From the NCBI GenBank assembly GCA_002070505.1, contig MWDJ01000016.1:1-63422 (forward strand): a stretch of 63,422 nucleotides of DNA. The letters are read 5' to 3'. Made by a program: the position numbers and the translations under genes. Source of the DNA: Bacteroidetes bacterium ADurb.Bin145 (GTDB lineage: Bacteria > Bacteroidota > Bacteroidia > Bacteroidales > VadinHA17). Shown here piece by piece: positions 1 through 9,043 of the stretch. The notes beneath the pieces are model-generated. The model had not been told where the DNA came from and did no database searches. It saw only the letters and a list, made by a program, of their open reading frames with translations. Every line of letters starts with the position of its first letter. Positions within the stretch are counted from its first letter, which is position 1.

Positions 1-1972
1 CCTGAAGAAGATTCACCATCAGATAGGCAGTCTCTTCCGTCAGCACTTCTTCAATTTTCGGATTGAACCTTGCCAGCACGTTCCCGTTTTTATCCTCTAT
101 CCTGGTGACATACATCGGACGAGTATAGATTCCCTTATTGGCAAATGTCCCGTATGCTCCTACCATTTCTTCAAGCTTTACATCCGAGGTCCCGAGAAAG
201 ATCGAATTGACCGGATCTATAAAACTCCTTACTCCCATTTTGTACATAAGGTCGACAACTGCAGTAGGACTGAACTGCTCCATCAGCCATGCAGAAATAT
301 AATTTTCCGACTGTGCCAGCCCCCATTTCAGGGTTACCATTTTCCCATGGTAGGCTTTTGGTCCGGAGCTTCTTGGTGTCCATGTAGAATCTATTGAAGG
401 ATCGTAAAATGACCTGGGAATATTTTCAACTTCGTGGCAGGGCGAGTAACCGCTTTGCATCGCTATCGTATAGAGGAACGGCTTTATTGTACTTCCTACC
501 TGCCTTCTCTGCTGAGTTACAGCATCATATTTGAAATACCTGAAATCCGGCCCCCCCACATAAGCCTTGACATGTCCTGTCCTTGGTTCTTCGACAACAA
601 ATCCAGATCTAATGAAATACTTGTAGTATTTAATTGAATCGAGAGGTGTCATTATTGTATCAATCTCACCCCTCCATGAGAAAACCCTCATCCTGACTTT
701 TGTATTGAAAGCAAGCATTATAGAATCCTCAGGAACACCAAGATGTTTCATTGCGATATATCGGTCGCTCTGCTTCAGCGAAGTCATTATCAGGTTATCG
801 ATCTGTTTCCTTGTCAGGTCATTTGAGAAAGGAGGGTTCTTCAATCCTTTTGCCGTTTTGTAAAAATCGGGTTGTATCTCTTTTGAAAGATGCTCCCTGA
901 TAGCTTCTTCGGCATACTGTTGCATCCTTGAATCGATCGTAGTGAAGATCTTCAGACCGTCACTGTAGATATTATAATTCGATCCGTCGGGCTTTTTGTT
1001 CTTGGTACACCAGCCCCAGAGAGGATTGTTCTCCCATTCCCATAGAGCATCCTCATAGGATGACCTGTTTCCGAACCGTATACTGTCAGGTTCCGGTCTT
1101 GTCATAATATACCTCAGATATTCCCTAAGGTATGTTGCACGACCCGTATTGTGATCTTCAATCTGAAAATGAGTTTCAATTGGCAGCTGCATCACAGAAT
1201 CAGCTACAGTCTGGGTGATGTACCCATATTTTGCCATCTGGGAAATGACGATGTTCCTGCGTTTGAACATGCGTTCATAGTTACGCATTGGATTATAGAG
1301 GGTTGAAGCCTTAAGCATGCCTATCAGAACAGCAGCCTGTTGAATATTCAGCGAATCGGGGGTTGTATCGAAATATACCCTCGCCGCCGATTTGATCCCG
1401 ATTGCCCGGTAATTGAAATCATATTTATTGAGGTACATGGCAATGATTTCTTCCTTTGTGTAACTCTTTTCGAGCTTTACCGCTGTCTGCCATTCCTTGA
1501 ATTTTGACACTCCGAGCCTCAGTTTCCTGACGAAAGCTGAAACCTTCGTCGTATCCCTTGGATAAAGCTGCTTGGCGAGCTGTTGTGTAATTGTACTCCC
1601 TCCCCCGGTGTCCTGCCCGAGAAGTATTGTCCTGACAATTGCTCTTGCAAGTCCGCGTACATCAATACCTGAATGCCTGTAATATCTTATATCCTCAGTT
1701 GCAATAAGTGCAGAAACAAGATAGGGCGAAAGATCCTTGTATTCGGTCCATGTCCTGTTCTCTATCTCTATCTTGCCAAGAAGGATCTCATCCTCCGAAT
1801 AAACTTCAGCTGCCAGGTTATATTCGGGGTTTTCAAGTTCACTGAATGAAGGCATCGGCCCAAGCTTACCCTTTGATATCAGAATGAATATGAGAACAAT
1901 AAGGATAAAAAGGGCACCTACAAGTGACCAGAAGCCGATAATGTATTTTTTTTCTTTTCCAAGGCCAGTCAT
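1..1972 (-). CDS. Class A penicillin-binding protein (PBP1A-type), C-terminus beyond the window
   Basis: Bifunctional peptidoglycan glycosyltransferase/transpeptidase of the inner membrane, building the cell wall on its periplasmic side. The frame is open from an ATG at 1972 to the window edge, giving 657 codons. A short cytoplasmic stretch and one membrane helix (about residues 9-32) are followed by a GT51 domain with catalytic Glu93 in TEDIRYYRHSG and the GGGSTITQQLAK motif. The transpeptidase domain has the SxxK motif STIK (Ser494, Lys497) and SEN (Ser555-Asn557). The KTG motif and C-terminus lie outside the window. All expected motifs inside the window are intact, so it looks functional. 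It is divergent from topA; a TATTTTTG -7 box lies about 20 nt upstream. Family assignment is firm; which PBP1 paralog it is cannot be told. Confidence 0.95.
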   Translation of the reverse strand, partial: MTGLGKEKKYIIGFWSLVGALFILIVLIFILISKGKLGPMPSFSELENPEYNLAAEVYSEDEILLGKIEIENRTWTEYKDLSPYLVSALIATEDIRYYRHSGIDVRGLARAIVRTILLGQDTGGGSTITQQLAKQLYPRDTTKVSAFVRKLRLGVSKFKEWQTAVKLEKSYTKEEIIAMYLNKYDFNYRAIGIKSAARVYFDTTPDSLNIQQAAVLIGMLKASTLYNPMRNYERMFKRRNIVISQMAKYGYITQTVADSVMQLPIETHFQIEDHNTGRATYLREYLRYIMTRPEPDSIRFGNRSSYEDALWEWENNPLWGWCTKNKKPDGSNYNIYSDGLKIFTTIDSRMQQYAEEAIREHLSKEIQPDFYKTAKGLKNPPFSNDLTRKQIDNLIMTSLKQSDRYIAMKHLGVPEDSIMLAFNTKVRMRVFSWRGEIDTIMTPLDSIKYYKYFIRSGFVVEEPRTGHVKAYVGGPDFRYFKYDAVTQQRRQVGSTIKPFLYTIAMQSGYSPCHEVENIPRSFYDPSIDSTWTPRSSGPKAYHGKMVTLKWGLAQSENYISAWLMEQFSPTAVVDLMYKMGVRSFIDPVNSIFLGTSDVKLEEMVGAYGTFANKGIYTRPMYVTRIEDKNGNVLARFNPKIEEVLTEETAYLMVNLLQ

Positions 1973-1990
1973 GGGTTGAGAAATTTCTCC

Positions 1991-1998
1991 CAAAAATA
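1991..1998 (-). promoter_or_regulatory. -7 promoter box for the PBP gene
   Basis: On the minus strand this reads TATTTTTG, an exact match to the Bacteroidota -7 consensus TAnnTTTG, 18 nt before the start codon. No convincing -33 TTTG was found at the usual 19-21 nt spacing. Confidence 0.45.
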
Positions 1999-2025
1999 GC
2001 AAAATTAAAGAATCTTAAATCTTTA

Positions 2026-2058
2026 TTTTGAAGTTTGAAACCTAATTGATTTACTTTG
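2026..2058 (+). promoter_or_regulatory. Probable topA promoter
   Basis: TTTTG (2026-2030) and TTACTTTG (2051-2058) are separated by 20 nt, fitting the Bacteroidota -33/-7 layout (TTTG...TAnnTTTG) with one mismatch in the -7 box. The start codon follows 31 nt later. Confidence 0.5.
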
Positions 2059-2089
2059 CGGTGTCTTTAGAAAAAAAAATTCACCTGGC

Positions 2090-4390
2090 ATGATTGAGAA
2101 TCTGGTAATAGTTGAGTCGCCTGCAAAAGCTAAAACAATTGAGAAATTTCTGGGTAAGGAATTCCATGTCATATCAAGTTTTGGTCATATTAGAGATCTG
2201 TCTAAAAAGAACCTCGGTATCGATATCGCAGATGATTTTAAGCCCGATTATGAGATCCCCAAAGAGAAAATAAAGGTTGTAAATGAGTTACGGAAGGCTG
2301 CAGCCGAAGCTAAAACAATATGGATTGCCTCTGATGAGGACCGTGAAGGAGAAGCAATAGCATGGCATCTTACGGGAGTCCTTAAGCTTGATCCTGCAAC
2401 TACAAAAAGAATAGTGTTCCATGAGATAACAAAGGATGCTATCACTGAAGCAATCCGGAACCCTCGTTCCATTGATATGAATCTTGTAAATTCGCAGCAG
2501 GCCCGCCGTATTCTCGACAGGCTTGTCGGGTTCGAGATATCTCCGGTCCTCTGGAGAAAAGTACAGCCGTCTCTTTCAGCAGGCAGGGTGCAGTCGGTAG
2601 CTGTGAGACTGATAGTCGAAAGGGAAAGGGAGATAATTGCCTTCAAACCGGAATCATCATTTAAGGTCTCTGCCGTCTTCAAAGCGGATACTGAAGGAAA
2701 TAGCTCCCTGATCAGGGCTGATGCCTCAAAAAAATTTCCGGATGAAAAGAGTGCAGGTGAATTTCTGGAACTATGTGCTGCGGCAGCATATAAAGTCACT
2801 GATGTATCCGTCAAGCCAGGAACAAGATCCCCGGCGCCCCCTTTCACCACATCCACCCTGCAGCAGGAAGCTTACAGAAAACTGGGGTTTTCGGTATCGC
2901 AGACAATGGCCGTAGCCCAGAGACTCTATGAAGCCGGGAAAATAACATATATGAGAACCGATTCCACGAACCTGTCAAAACTTGCCCTGGCAAAATCGCG
3001 TGAAGTAATTATTTCTTCATTCGGGGAAAAGTATTCCAGGACAAGGCAGTTCAAGACAAAATCGAAAGGAGCCCAGGAGGCACATGAAGCTATCCGTCCC
3101 GCATATCTTGATAACCAGTCCATCCAGGGCAACCAGAATGAGAAAAAGCTGTACGAACTGATCTGGAAAAGGACAATTGCCTCTCAGATGGCTGATGCTG
3201 AGATTGAAAAAACGACTATAGGCATCGACATGAGCAATTCACCTGTGACTTTCACTGCAACAGGTGAAGTGATAAGGTTTGACGGGTTCCTTAAAGTGTA
3301 TTCTGAATCCAGTGACCAGGAGAACAATGACGAAGAAAGATATATCCTCCCACAGGTCAAAAAAGGAATGCCTTTACAATATAATATTATAACCGCAACG
3401 CAGAAATTCACAGTTCCTCCGCCCCGGTATACAGAAGCCAGTCTTGTTAAGAAACTTGAAGAACTTGGGATAGGACGCCCTTCAACATATGCTCCAACAA
3501 TATCAACTATACAGAACAGAGGTTATATTTCACGGGAAGATCGCCCCGGTGAAAAAAGACAGGTAAAAATACTAACCCTTGAAAAAGGGAAAGTGACAGC
3601 GGTTGGAAAAACCGAAATGGCAGGAAAAGAGAAATCAAAGCTCTTCCCACAGGATATAGGGATGATCGTAAATGATTTCCTCATTGAAAACTTCTCCGAG
3701 ATAGTTGATTATCATTTTACTGCCGAAGTCGAGGAGCAATTTGATGATATAGCGGAAGGCAAGCTGAAGTGGACCGCAATGCTCAGGGATTTCTACGGGC
3801 CATTTCATAAAACAGTTGAAAAAACACTTGAGAATTCCGACAGGAAGAAAGGGATAAGGTTGCTGGGAAATCATCCTGAAACTGGAGAACCGGTCTCTGT
3901 AAGGATGGGACGCTTTGGCCCTGTCGCCCAGATCGGATCCTCCGAAGAGGGTAATAAGCCCCGGTTTGCAAGCCTGGCGAAAAACCAGCTCATCGAAACA
4001 ATAACCCTTGAAGAAGCATTGAATCTGTTCCGCCTGCCACGTTCCCTGGGCATTCATGAGGGTGATGAAATAATAGTTGGAACAGGACGGTTTGGACCAT
4101 ATATAAGATACCGGAGTAAGTTTTTCTCCTTAAAAAAAGGAGTGGATGATCCCTACTCAATTACTTTCGGGAGGGCATTGGAGCTGATAGCCGAGAAAAA
4201 TGAAAGCGAAAAGAAAAAAACAATAAAGGATTTCGGTGATATCTTGGTTCTGAACGGCAAATACGGGCCCTACCTTTCAAAGGATAAGCAGAACTACAGA
4301 TTACCCAAAGGAACAGATACAGAGAAACTGACAAAAGAAGATTGTATCAGCATAATTGAGAAAAGTTCTAAGACCCGGAATAAATCATGA
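2090..4390 (+). CDS. topA: DNA topoisomerase I (type IA)
   Basis: Relaxes negatively supercoiled DNA by single-strand passage. The N-terminal TOPRIM domain begins MIENLVIVESPAKAKTIEKF and contains the acidic SDEDREGEAIAW motif. The active-site tyrosine is Tyr287 in ITYMRTDSTN. The C-terminus (about residues 590-760) has Topo_C repeats of the GRFGPY / GKYGPYL kind. The four-cysteine zinc fingers of E. coli TopA are absent, which is normal for Bacteroidota TopA. At 766 aa the length is ordinary. The arginase-like gene follows after 6 nt, so the two are probably co-transcribed. No defects seen. Confidence 0.97.
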   Translation: MIENLVIVESPAKAKTIEKFLGKEFHVISSFGHIRDLSKKNLGIDIADDFKPDYEIPKEKIKVVNELRKAAAEAKTIWIASDEDREGEAIAWHLTGVLKLDPATTKRIVFHEITKDAITEAIRNPRSIDMNLVNSQQARRILDRLVGFEISPVLWRKVQPSLSAGRVQSVAVRLIVEREREIIAFKPESSFKVSAVFKADTEGNSSLIRADASKKFPDEKSAGEFLELCAAAAYKVTDVSVKPGTRSPAPPFTTSTLQQEAYRKLGFSVSQTMAVAQRLYEAGKITYMRTDSTNLSKLALAKSREVIISSFGEKYSRTRQFKTKSKGAQEAHEAIRPAYLDNQSIQGNQNEKKLYELIWKRTIASQMADAEIEKTTIGIDMSNSPVTFTATGEVIRFDGFLKVYSESSDQENNDEERYILPQVKKGMPLQYNIITATQKFTVPPPRYTEASLVKKLEELGIGRPSTYAPTISTIQNRGYISREDRPGEKRQVKILTLEKGKVTAVGKTEMAGKEKSKLFPQDIGMIVNDFLIENFSEIVDYHFTAEVEEQFDDIAEGKLKWTAMLRDFYGPFHKTVEKTLENSDRKKGIRLLGNHPETGEPVSVRMGRFGPVAQIGSSEEGNKPRFASLAKNQLIETITLEEALNLFRLPRSLGIHEGDEIIVGTGRFGPYIRYRSKFFSLKKGVDDPYSITFGRALELIAEKNESEKKKTIKDFGDILVLNGKYGPYLSKDKQNYRLPKGTDTEKLTKEDCISIIEKSSKTRNKS

Positions 4391-4396
4391 TGAACA

Positions 4397-5566
4397 ATGA
4401 TAGACTTTAACGATTATTTTGATCCGGTAAGTATCGACAGACCTGAATTTGATCTGATTGCTGATCAGTCAGGATTCCCCCATAATATCACAGTCCATAC
4501 CCCGAACCTGTCTTTAAAGGACCTGAATAAATACAAGATAGCTCTGTTCGGCGTTCCCGATGGAAGAAATTCACCTGGTACCGGAACCAAAAGAGGACCT
4601 GACCAGATAAGGGGAGAACTGTACAAATTATCAAGGATACCGGGAAAATCAAAGATAATCGACCTGGGTAATATGAAGAGCGGTGTAACATTCAATGATA
4701 CATTAACAGGTCTCTGCGATATTCTTACAAGTCTTATAAGTGACGGCATATTCCCGGTGATCATAGGAGGCAGCAGTGCGCTGACAGTTGCGATTGATCA
4801 TGCTTTTTCGGATCTGAAAATCAGGTACACCATGATATCTGTCGATCCGCGAATAGATTATATAAATGAAAAAAAGGAACCTGACTCTTTCAGTTACCTG
4901 AACAGGATTATACATAACCACAAAAGCAGCTTCAGACATTTTATCAATTTAGGATATCAGACTTATCTGAACGACCAGCAGGTCCTGAACCGTTTCCTTA
5001 AACAGAAGTCGGAATTAATAAGGATAGGTGATGTAAGGAAAGCCATTCATCTTACTGAACCACTTTTCAGGGACTCTGAGGTAGCAATTTTTGATATATC
5101 CGCTGTGAGGCAGTCGGATGCTCCAGGGACAATTTATCCTTCTCCAAATGGATTTTACGGAGAGGAAATTTGCCTGCTTGCAAGGTACGCCGGAATAAGC
5201 GACAATCTGAAGACCTTCGCTCTATTTGATGTCAACCCTGATCTTGACAACCGGAACCAGACATCCGGCCTTGCTGCTCAGATACTCTGGCTATTCCTTG
5301 AAGGCTTCTCTCAAAAGCAATATGAGACTCCTGCCCTGAGCAATGGAAATTCCGGCAGGTTTATAAGATATCATGTCAGGGTAACAGATCTTGACGATGA
5401 TCTTGTCTTTGTTAAGAGCACCCTTACCGACAGGTGGTGGATGGAATTCAGAAGCACTGCTGAAAATATTGTATATATTTCCTGTTCACATGAAGATTAC
5501 CTGAAAGCGAACCGTAACGAAGTGCCAGAACGCTGGATTATCGGGGTTGAGAGATTAAAAACCTGA
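4397..5566 (+). CDS. Arginase/formimidoylglutamase-fold protein with lost metal ligands (probable pseudoenzyme)
   Basis: Ureohydrolase-fold protein of 389 aa. The three signature regions are recognisable but altered. GGxH is GGSS (His replaced by Ser127). DAHxD is DPRID (Asp150 and Asp154 kept, His replaced by Arg152). FDxDxxDPxxxPG is FDISAVRQSDAPG (Asp233 kept, second Asp replaced by Ser235). Three of the six Mn-binding side chains of active arginases are therefore missing, and binuclear metal catalysis is unlikely. It starts 6 nt after topA and lies 186 nt upstream of porP. The intact length and fold argue against simple decay. Function is unknown; a link with the secretion operon is inference from position only. 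Confidence 0.8.
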   Translation: MIDFNDYFDPVSIDRPEFDLIADQSGFPHNITVHTPNLSLKDLNKYKIALFGVPDGRNSPGTGTKRGPDQIRGELYKLSRIPGKSKIIDLGNMKSGVTFNDTLTGLCDILTSLISDGIFPVIIGGSSALTVAIDHAFSDLKIRYTMISVDPRIDYINEKKEPDSFSYLNRIIHNHKSSFRHFINLGYQTYLNDQQVLNRFLKQKSELIRIGDVRKAIHLTEPLFRDSEVAIFDISAVRQSDAPGTIYPSPNGFYGEEICLLARYAGISDNLKTFALFDVNPDLDNRNQTSGLAAQILWLFLEGFSQKQYETPALSNGNSGRFIRYHVRVTDLDDDLVFVKSTLTDRWWMEFRSTAENIVYISCSHEDYLKANRNEVPERWIIGVERLKT

Positions 5567-5752
5567 ATCGCTTCCCAGGCCTCTGCAGATACCCTGCACA
5601 ACCAGCTAATTAAAATTTTTAGAGCAAATACGAATCAAAGTGAATAATATTTGCGTATAAATAAATAATTCTATACAATTTGACGTTATAGATTTTTATG
5701 TAATTTTACTCGATCAATAAGATTATATCGGTCTGACTGATATGATAAAGAG

Positions 5753-6691
5753 ATGAAAAGATTTTGCACTGCAATTCTTTTATTAGGATTAATTAGCTAT
5801 ACCGGACTGTCACAGCAGGATCCCCTAACCAGTCAGTATATGTTCAGTACGCTGACTTTCAATCCGGGGGCTGCCGGCACATCAGGGATGATCTGTGCCA
5901 CAGCTGTTAACAGGCAGCAATGGCTTGGCTTTGACGGTGCACCTTCTACCACCGTTTTCAATATAAGCGCCCCGATATCGAAAATCAATAGTGGTGTAGG
6001 CCTGGTTGTGGAAAGCGATAATATCGGCTTTGACAAAGATATCAACCTTGCAGCTGCATATTCTTACCTTATGGAACTCGGATCATCTAAACTGGGAATA
6101 GGCATTTACCTGGGCATGGTCAATAAGACTCTTGATCCTTCCTGGGAAATCCCTGATGGCGATCATTTTACTCCACCTGACCAGGATCCGCTTATCCCGA
6201 CTAACAAGGAAAGCGTTGTTGCTTTTGATGCAGGCGCCGGAGTATATCTGAGGAATGACAAATACTATCTGGCTGCTTCCGTAACTCATATAAACCAGCC
6301 TGATATTAAATACACCAAAGGCTTATCATATATAAGCAGGCATTACTACATTACTGCCGGATATACTTTACAGATGCCTGATCCGGCACTGGAATTACTG
6401 CCATCGGTTTTTGCATACAGCGATGGTAAGATAGTTCAGGCAACTGTAACTTCTCTTGTGAGATACAATAAAAAGGTATGGGGTGGCGTTTCATACAGAG
6501 CCGGTGATTCGGTAATCGGGTTGATTGGCATTGAGCTTTTTAACGGGATCCGTATCGGATATAGCTATGACTTCCCGCTTTCGGACGTCCGGAAGAGCAC
6601 TTACGGATCACATGAGTTTATGGTTAACTATTGTTTCGATCTCAGTTTTGGCAAGAGTCCAATGAGATACAAAAGTGTTAGATTTTTATGA
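5753..6691 (+). CDS. porP: PorP/SprF-family outer-membrane protein, T9SS
   Basis: A signal peptide (about residues 1-20, ending near TGLSQQ) precedes the PorP/SprF hallmark QDPLTSQYMFSTLTFNPG and repeated amphipathic beta strands of an outer-membrane barrel; it ends with a hydrophobic/aromatic strand. Family members are T9SS barrels; porP placed just before porK is the standard arrangement of the por/gld core operon. PorP-like barrels can also serve as partners or anchors for particular T9SS cargo, especially type B CTD proteins, one of which lies at the window's far end. It lies 46 nt upstream of porK. At 312 aa the length is normal. Confidence 0.93.
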   Translation: MKRFCTAILLLGLISYTGLSQQDPLTSQYMFSTLTFNPGAAGTSGMICATAVNRQQWLGFDGAPSTTVFNISAPISKINSGVGLVVESDNIGFDKDINLAAAYSYLMELGSSKLGIGIYLGMVNKTLDPSWEIPDGDHFTPPDQDPLIPTNKESVVAFDAGAGVYLRNDKYYLAASVTHINQPDIKYTKGLSYISRHYYITAGYTLQMPDPALELLPSVFAYSDGKIVQATVTSLVRYNKKVWGGVSYRAGDSVIGLIGIELFNGIRIGYSYDFPLSDVRKSTYGSHEFMVNYCFDLSFGKSPMRYKSVRFL

Positions 6692-6737
6692 TTTTTAAAA
6701 AAAAATAACTTACTTGCATTATAAATTCTAAAGAATT

Positions 6738-8084
6738 ATGAAAAAGGTAATCCTGTCTGTCCTGATAATTGTAATTTTTTTAAGCGGGTGCCGTACTTCA
6801 GATAACGGAGAGCTGACGGGTGTTCTGGGAAGGAAGAAATTCTTTGAACCTGAACCGATGGAGATGGCATTTATCCCAGCCGGAAATTTTATGATGGGCC
6901 CGAGCGATCAGGATGCTCTCTTTTCAATGAACAGCCTTTCAAAGTCTGTGACTGTTGATGCATTCTGGATGGACCAGACCGAAATCACTAACAATAAATA
7001 TCGTCAGTTCGTTTACTGGGTAAGGGATTCTATCCTGAGGACCAAACTCGGAAATGCAGGGATTCCGGATCGTGAATATTTCGTCGTTGATGATGATGGT
7101 AACGTTCGGGAACCAAACATAATCAACTGGGAAGAAAAAATCGATCTCAGAGATGAAGCTACAAAAGAAGTCGTCGAAGAAATGTACTATCCTCCCGAAG
7201 AAAGATTTAACGGCAAGAAACAGATAGATGTACGTAAGCTGAACTACTCATACTATTGGGTTGACTACCAGTCTGCAGCTAAAGTCAATTACGTTCAGGA
7301 CTATGAAAACAACACCGGTCGCTACCAGGGTCAGGTCACAAACCTTGATGGTTCCCGTACCGATGTTAAAGACCGCTCTTCATTCATCAAGCACATCGTG
7401 ATCAATATTTATCCCGATACACTTTGCTGGATAAGAGATTTCACATATTCATTCAATGATCCGATGGCAGATCTTTATTTCTGGCATCCTTCCTTCGACG
7501 ATTATCCTGTAGTCGGCGTATCCTGGTTGCAGGCAAATGCCTTCAGTCACTGGAGAACTGATTACATGAACAACGCCCTTAGAAAAAATGGTGTTGTGGA
7601 TGTAATGGCTTACAGGCTGCCGCTCGAAACTGAATGGGAATATGCAGCAAGAGGCGGTCTTGATCTTTCAATGTATCCGTGGGGCGGCCCTTATACACGT
7701 AACTATGAAGGATGTTTCCTGGCTAACTTCAAGCCTCTCAGAGGTAATTATATTGACGACGGAAATGTATATGCAGGGAAAGTAGGATCCTATGAACCCA
7801 ATGAATACGGGCTTTATGATATGGCAGGTAATGTCGCTGAATGGACACGTTGTGCTTACCACCCGTCAGCATACATCTTCCAGCATGACTTACAACCAAA
7901 CTATGAATATAATGCAACCCCTCAGGATCCGCCAGTACTTAAAAGAAAAGTAATCCGCGGAGGTTCCTGGAAAGATATTGCATATTTCCTTCAGACCAGC
8001 ACACGCGATTTTGAATACCAGGATTCCACCAAGCCTTACGTAGGATTCCGGAATGTAAGATCTTATATTGGAGCACAATTATAA
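6738..8084 (+). CDS. porK: T9SS ring lipoprotein PorK/GldK
   Basis: A lipoprotein signal with lipobox ending IFLSGC (Cys18) anchors it at the outer membrane. The body is a formylglycine-generating-enzyme (SUMF1/FGE) fold, seen as MAFIPAGNFMMGPSD near residue 45, RLPLETEWEYAARGG in the middle, then YDMAGNVAEWT and IRGGSWKD near the end. PorK/GldK forms the periplasmic ring of T9SS with PorN; the FGE fold is structural there. At 448 aa it is typical. The order K-L-M-N with 19-38 nt gaps indicates one transcript. Confidence 0.95.
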   Translation: MKKVILSVLIIVIFLSGCRTSDNGELTGVLGRKKFFEPEPMEMAFIPAGNFMMGPSDQDALFSMNSLSKSVTVDAFWMDQTEITNNKYRQFVYWVRDSILRTKLGNAGIPDREYFVVDDDGNVREPNIINWEEKIDLRDEATKEVVEEMYYPPEERFNGKKQIDVRKLNYSYYWVDYQSAAKVNYVQDYENNTGRYQGQVTNLDGSRTDVKDRSSFIKHIVINIYPDTLCWIRDFTYSFNDPMADLYFWHPSFDDYPVVGVSWLQANAFSHWRTDYMNNALRKNGVVDVMAYRLPLETEWEYAARGGLDLSMYPWGGPYTRNYEGCFLANFKPLRGNYIDDGNVYAGKVGSYEPNEYGLYDMAGNVAEWTRCAYHPSAYIFQHDLQPNYEYNATPQDPPVLKRKVIRGGSWKDIAYFLQTSTRDFEYQDSTKPYVGFRNVRSYIGAQL

Positions 8085-8120
8085 TTTAACAATTGAAATA
8101 ACCCTAAAAATAACAGGTAT

Positions 8121-9005
8121 ATGAGCCTAGCAGAATTAGTACAAAGCAGCGGTTGGAAGAATTTTATCGCTAAACTTTATGGTTTAGGTGCTTCCGTCGT
8201 AATTGTTGGTGCATTGTTTAAAATACAACACTGGCCACTGGCAGGAACAATGCTTACAGTTGGTCTGTTAACCGAAGCTGTCATCTTCTTCTTTTCAGCT
8301 TTTGAGCCACTTCATGAAGAGGTAGACTGGTCGCTGGTCTATCCTGAACTTGCAGGAATTCCGGAGGAAGGAGCTGAAGAACTGCAATCTCATGGAGGCA
8401 GAAACCGCGGTATCGGAGGAGGAGGAGGATATGTTGGAGGTGGCGCCGGTTCTGCTGCCCTGGCAAAATTTGATGAGATGCTTGAAAAAGCCGAAATCAC
8501 TCCCGAATTGTTCCAGAAACTCGGAGTAGGAATGAAAAAACTTGGAGAGTCAACAGCAAATATCGCTGCAATGGGGGAGATATCGGCCGCATCATCCAAA
8601 TTCATGAATACAATGAATATTGCAAATGACTCTCTGAACAAACTGGCTGATTCATACCAGAATACTTCAAAAATCATTAATGAGACTGGTTCCAATTACA
8701 AACATATTGCTGATTCCTTATCCGTAATTGAGCTCGGTGGCAAATCGTATCAACAACAACTTGAGACACTGAATAAAAACCTTTCCGCTCTTAATGCAGT
8801 ATACGAACTGCAGAAAAAAGGAGCTGATGATCATCTGAAAGAATCTGATAATCTTTATAAAGGGCTTCAGGGCCTGGTGAAAAACCTTGCTGATTCCGCA
8901 GGCGATACAGCAAAATACCGCGAACAGATAACAAAACTCAACGAAAATTTGTCGGCTCTTAACAACGTTTATGGAAATATGCTTGCTGCTATGAATATCA
9001 AGTAA
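8121..9005 (+). CDS. porL: T9SS inner-membrane motor protein PorL/GldL
   Basis: Two N-terminal membrane helices (about residues 20-35 and 40-60) are followed by a cytoplasmic domain of about 230 residues with heptad-like stretches. GldL/PorL pairs with GldM/PorM to form the proton-driven motor that powers T9SS. Charged residues sit inside the membrane region here as in the family: Lys34 at the end of helix 1 and Glu52 in helix 2 (LLTEAVIFFFSAFEP), Glu52 being the best candidate for the proton-path glutamate. A glycine-rich linker (GGRNRGIGGGGGYVGGGAG) separates the membrane part from the coiled part. Fourth gene of the por operon. Confidence 0.95.
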   Translation: MSLAELVQSSGWKNFIAKLYGLGASVVIVGALFKIQHWPLAGTMLTVGLLTEAVIFFFSAFEPLHEEVDWSLVYPELAGIPEEGAEELQSHGGRNRGIGGGGGYVGGGAGSAALAKFDEMLEKAEITPELFQKLGVGMKKLGESTANIAAMGEISAASSKFMNTMNIANDSLNKLADSYQNTSKIINETGSNYKHIADSLSVIELGGKSYQQQLETLNKNLSALNAVYELQKKGADDHLKESDNLYKGLQGLVKNLADSAGDTAKYREQITKLNENLSALNNVYGNMLAAMNIK

Positions 9006-9043
9006 TAGAGCTTTTATTTCACCAAACTAAACTACCTTAGAAA

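Noticed and set aside
2248-2856. 202-codon minus-strand frame inside topA
   Set aside because: Antisense shadow; topA motifs are unambiguous on the other strand.
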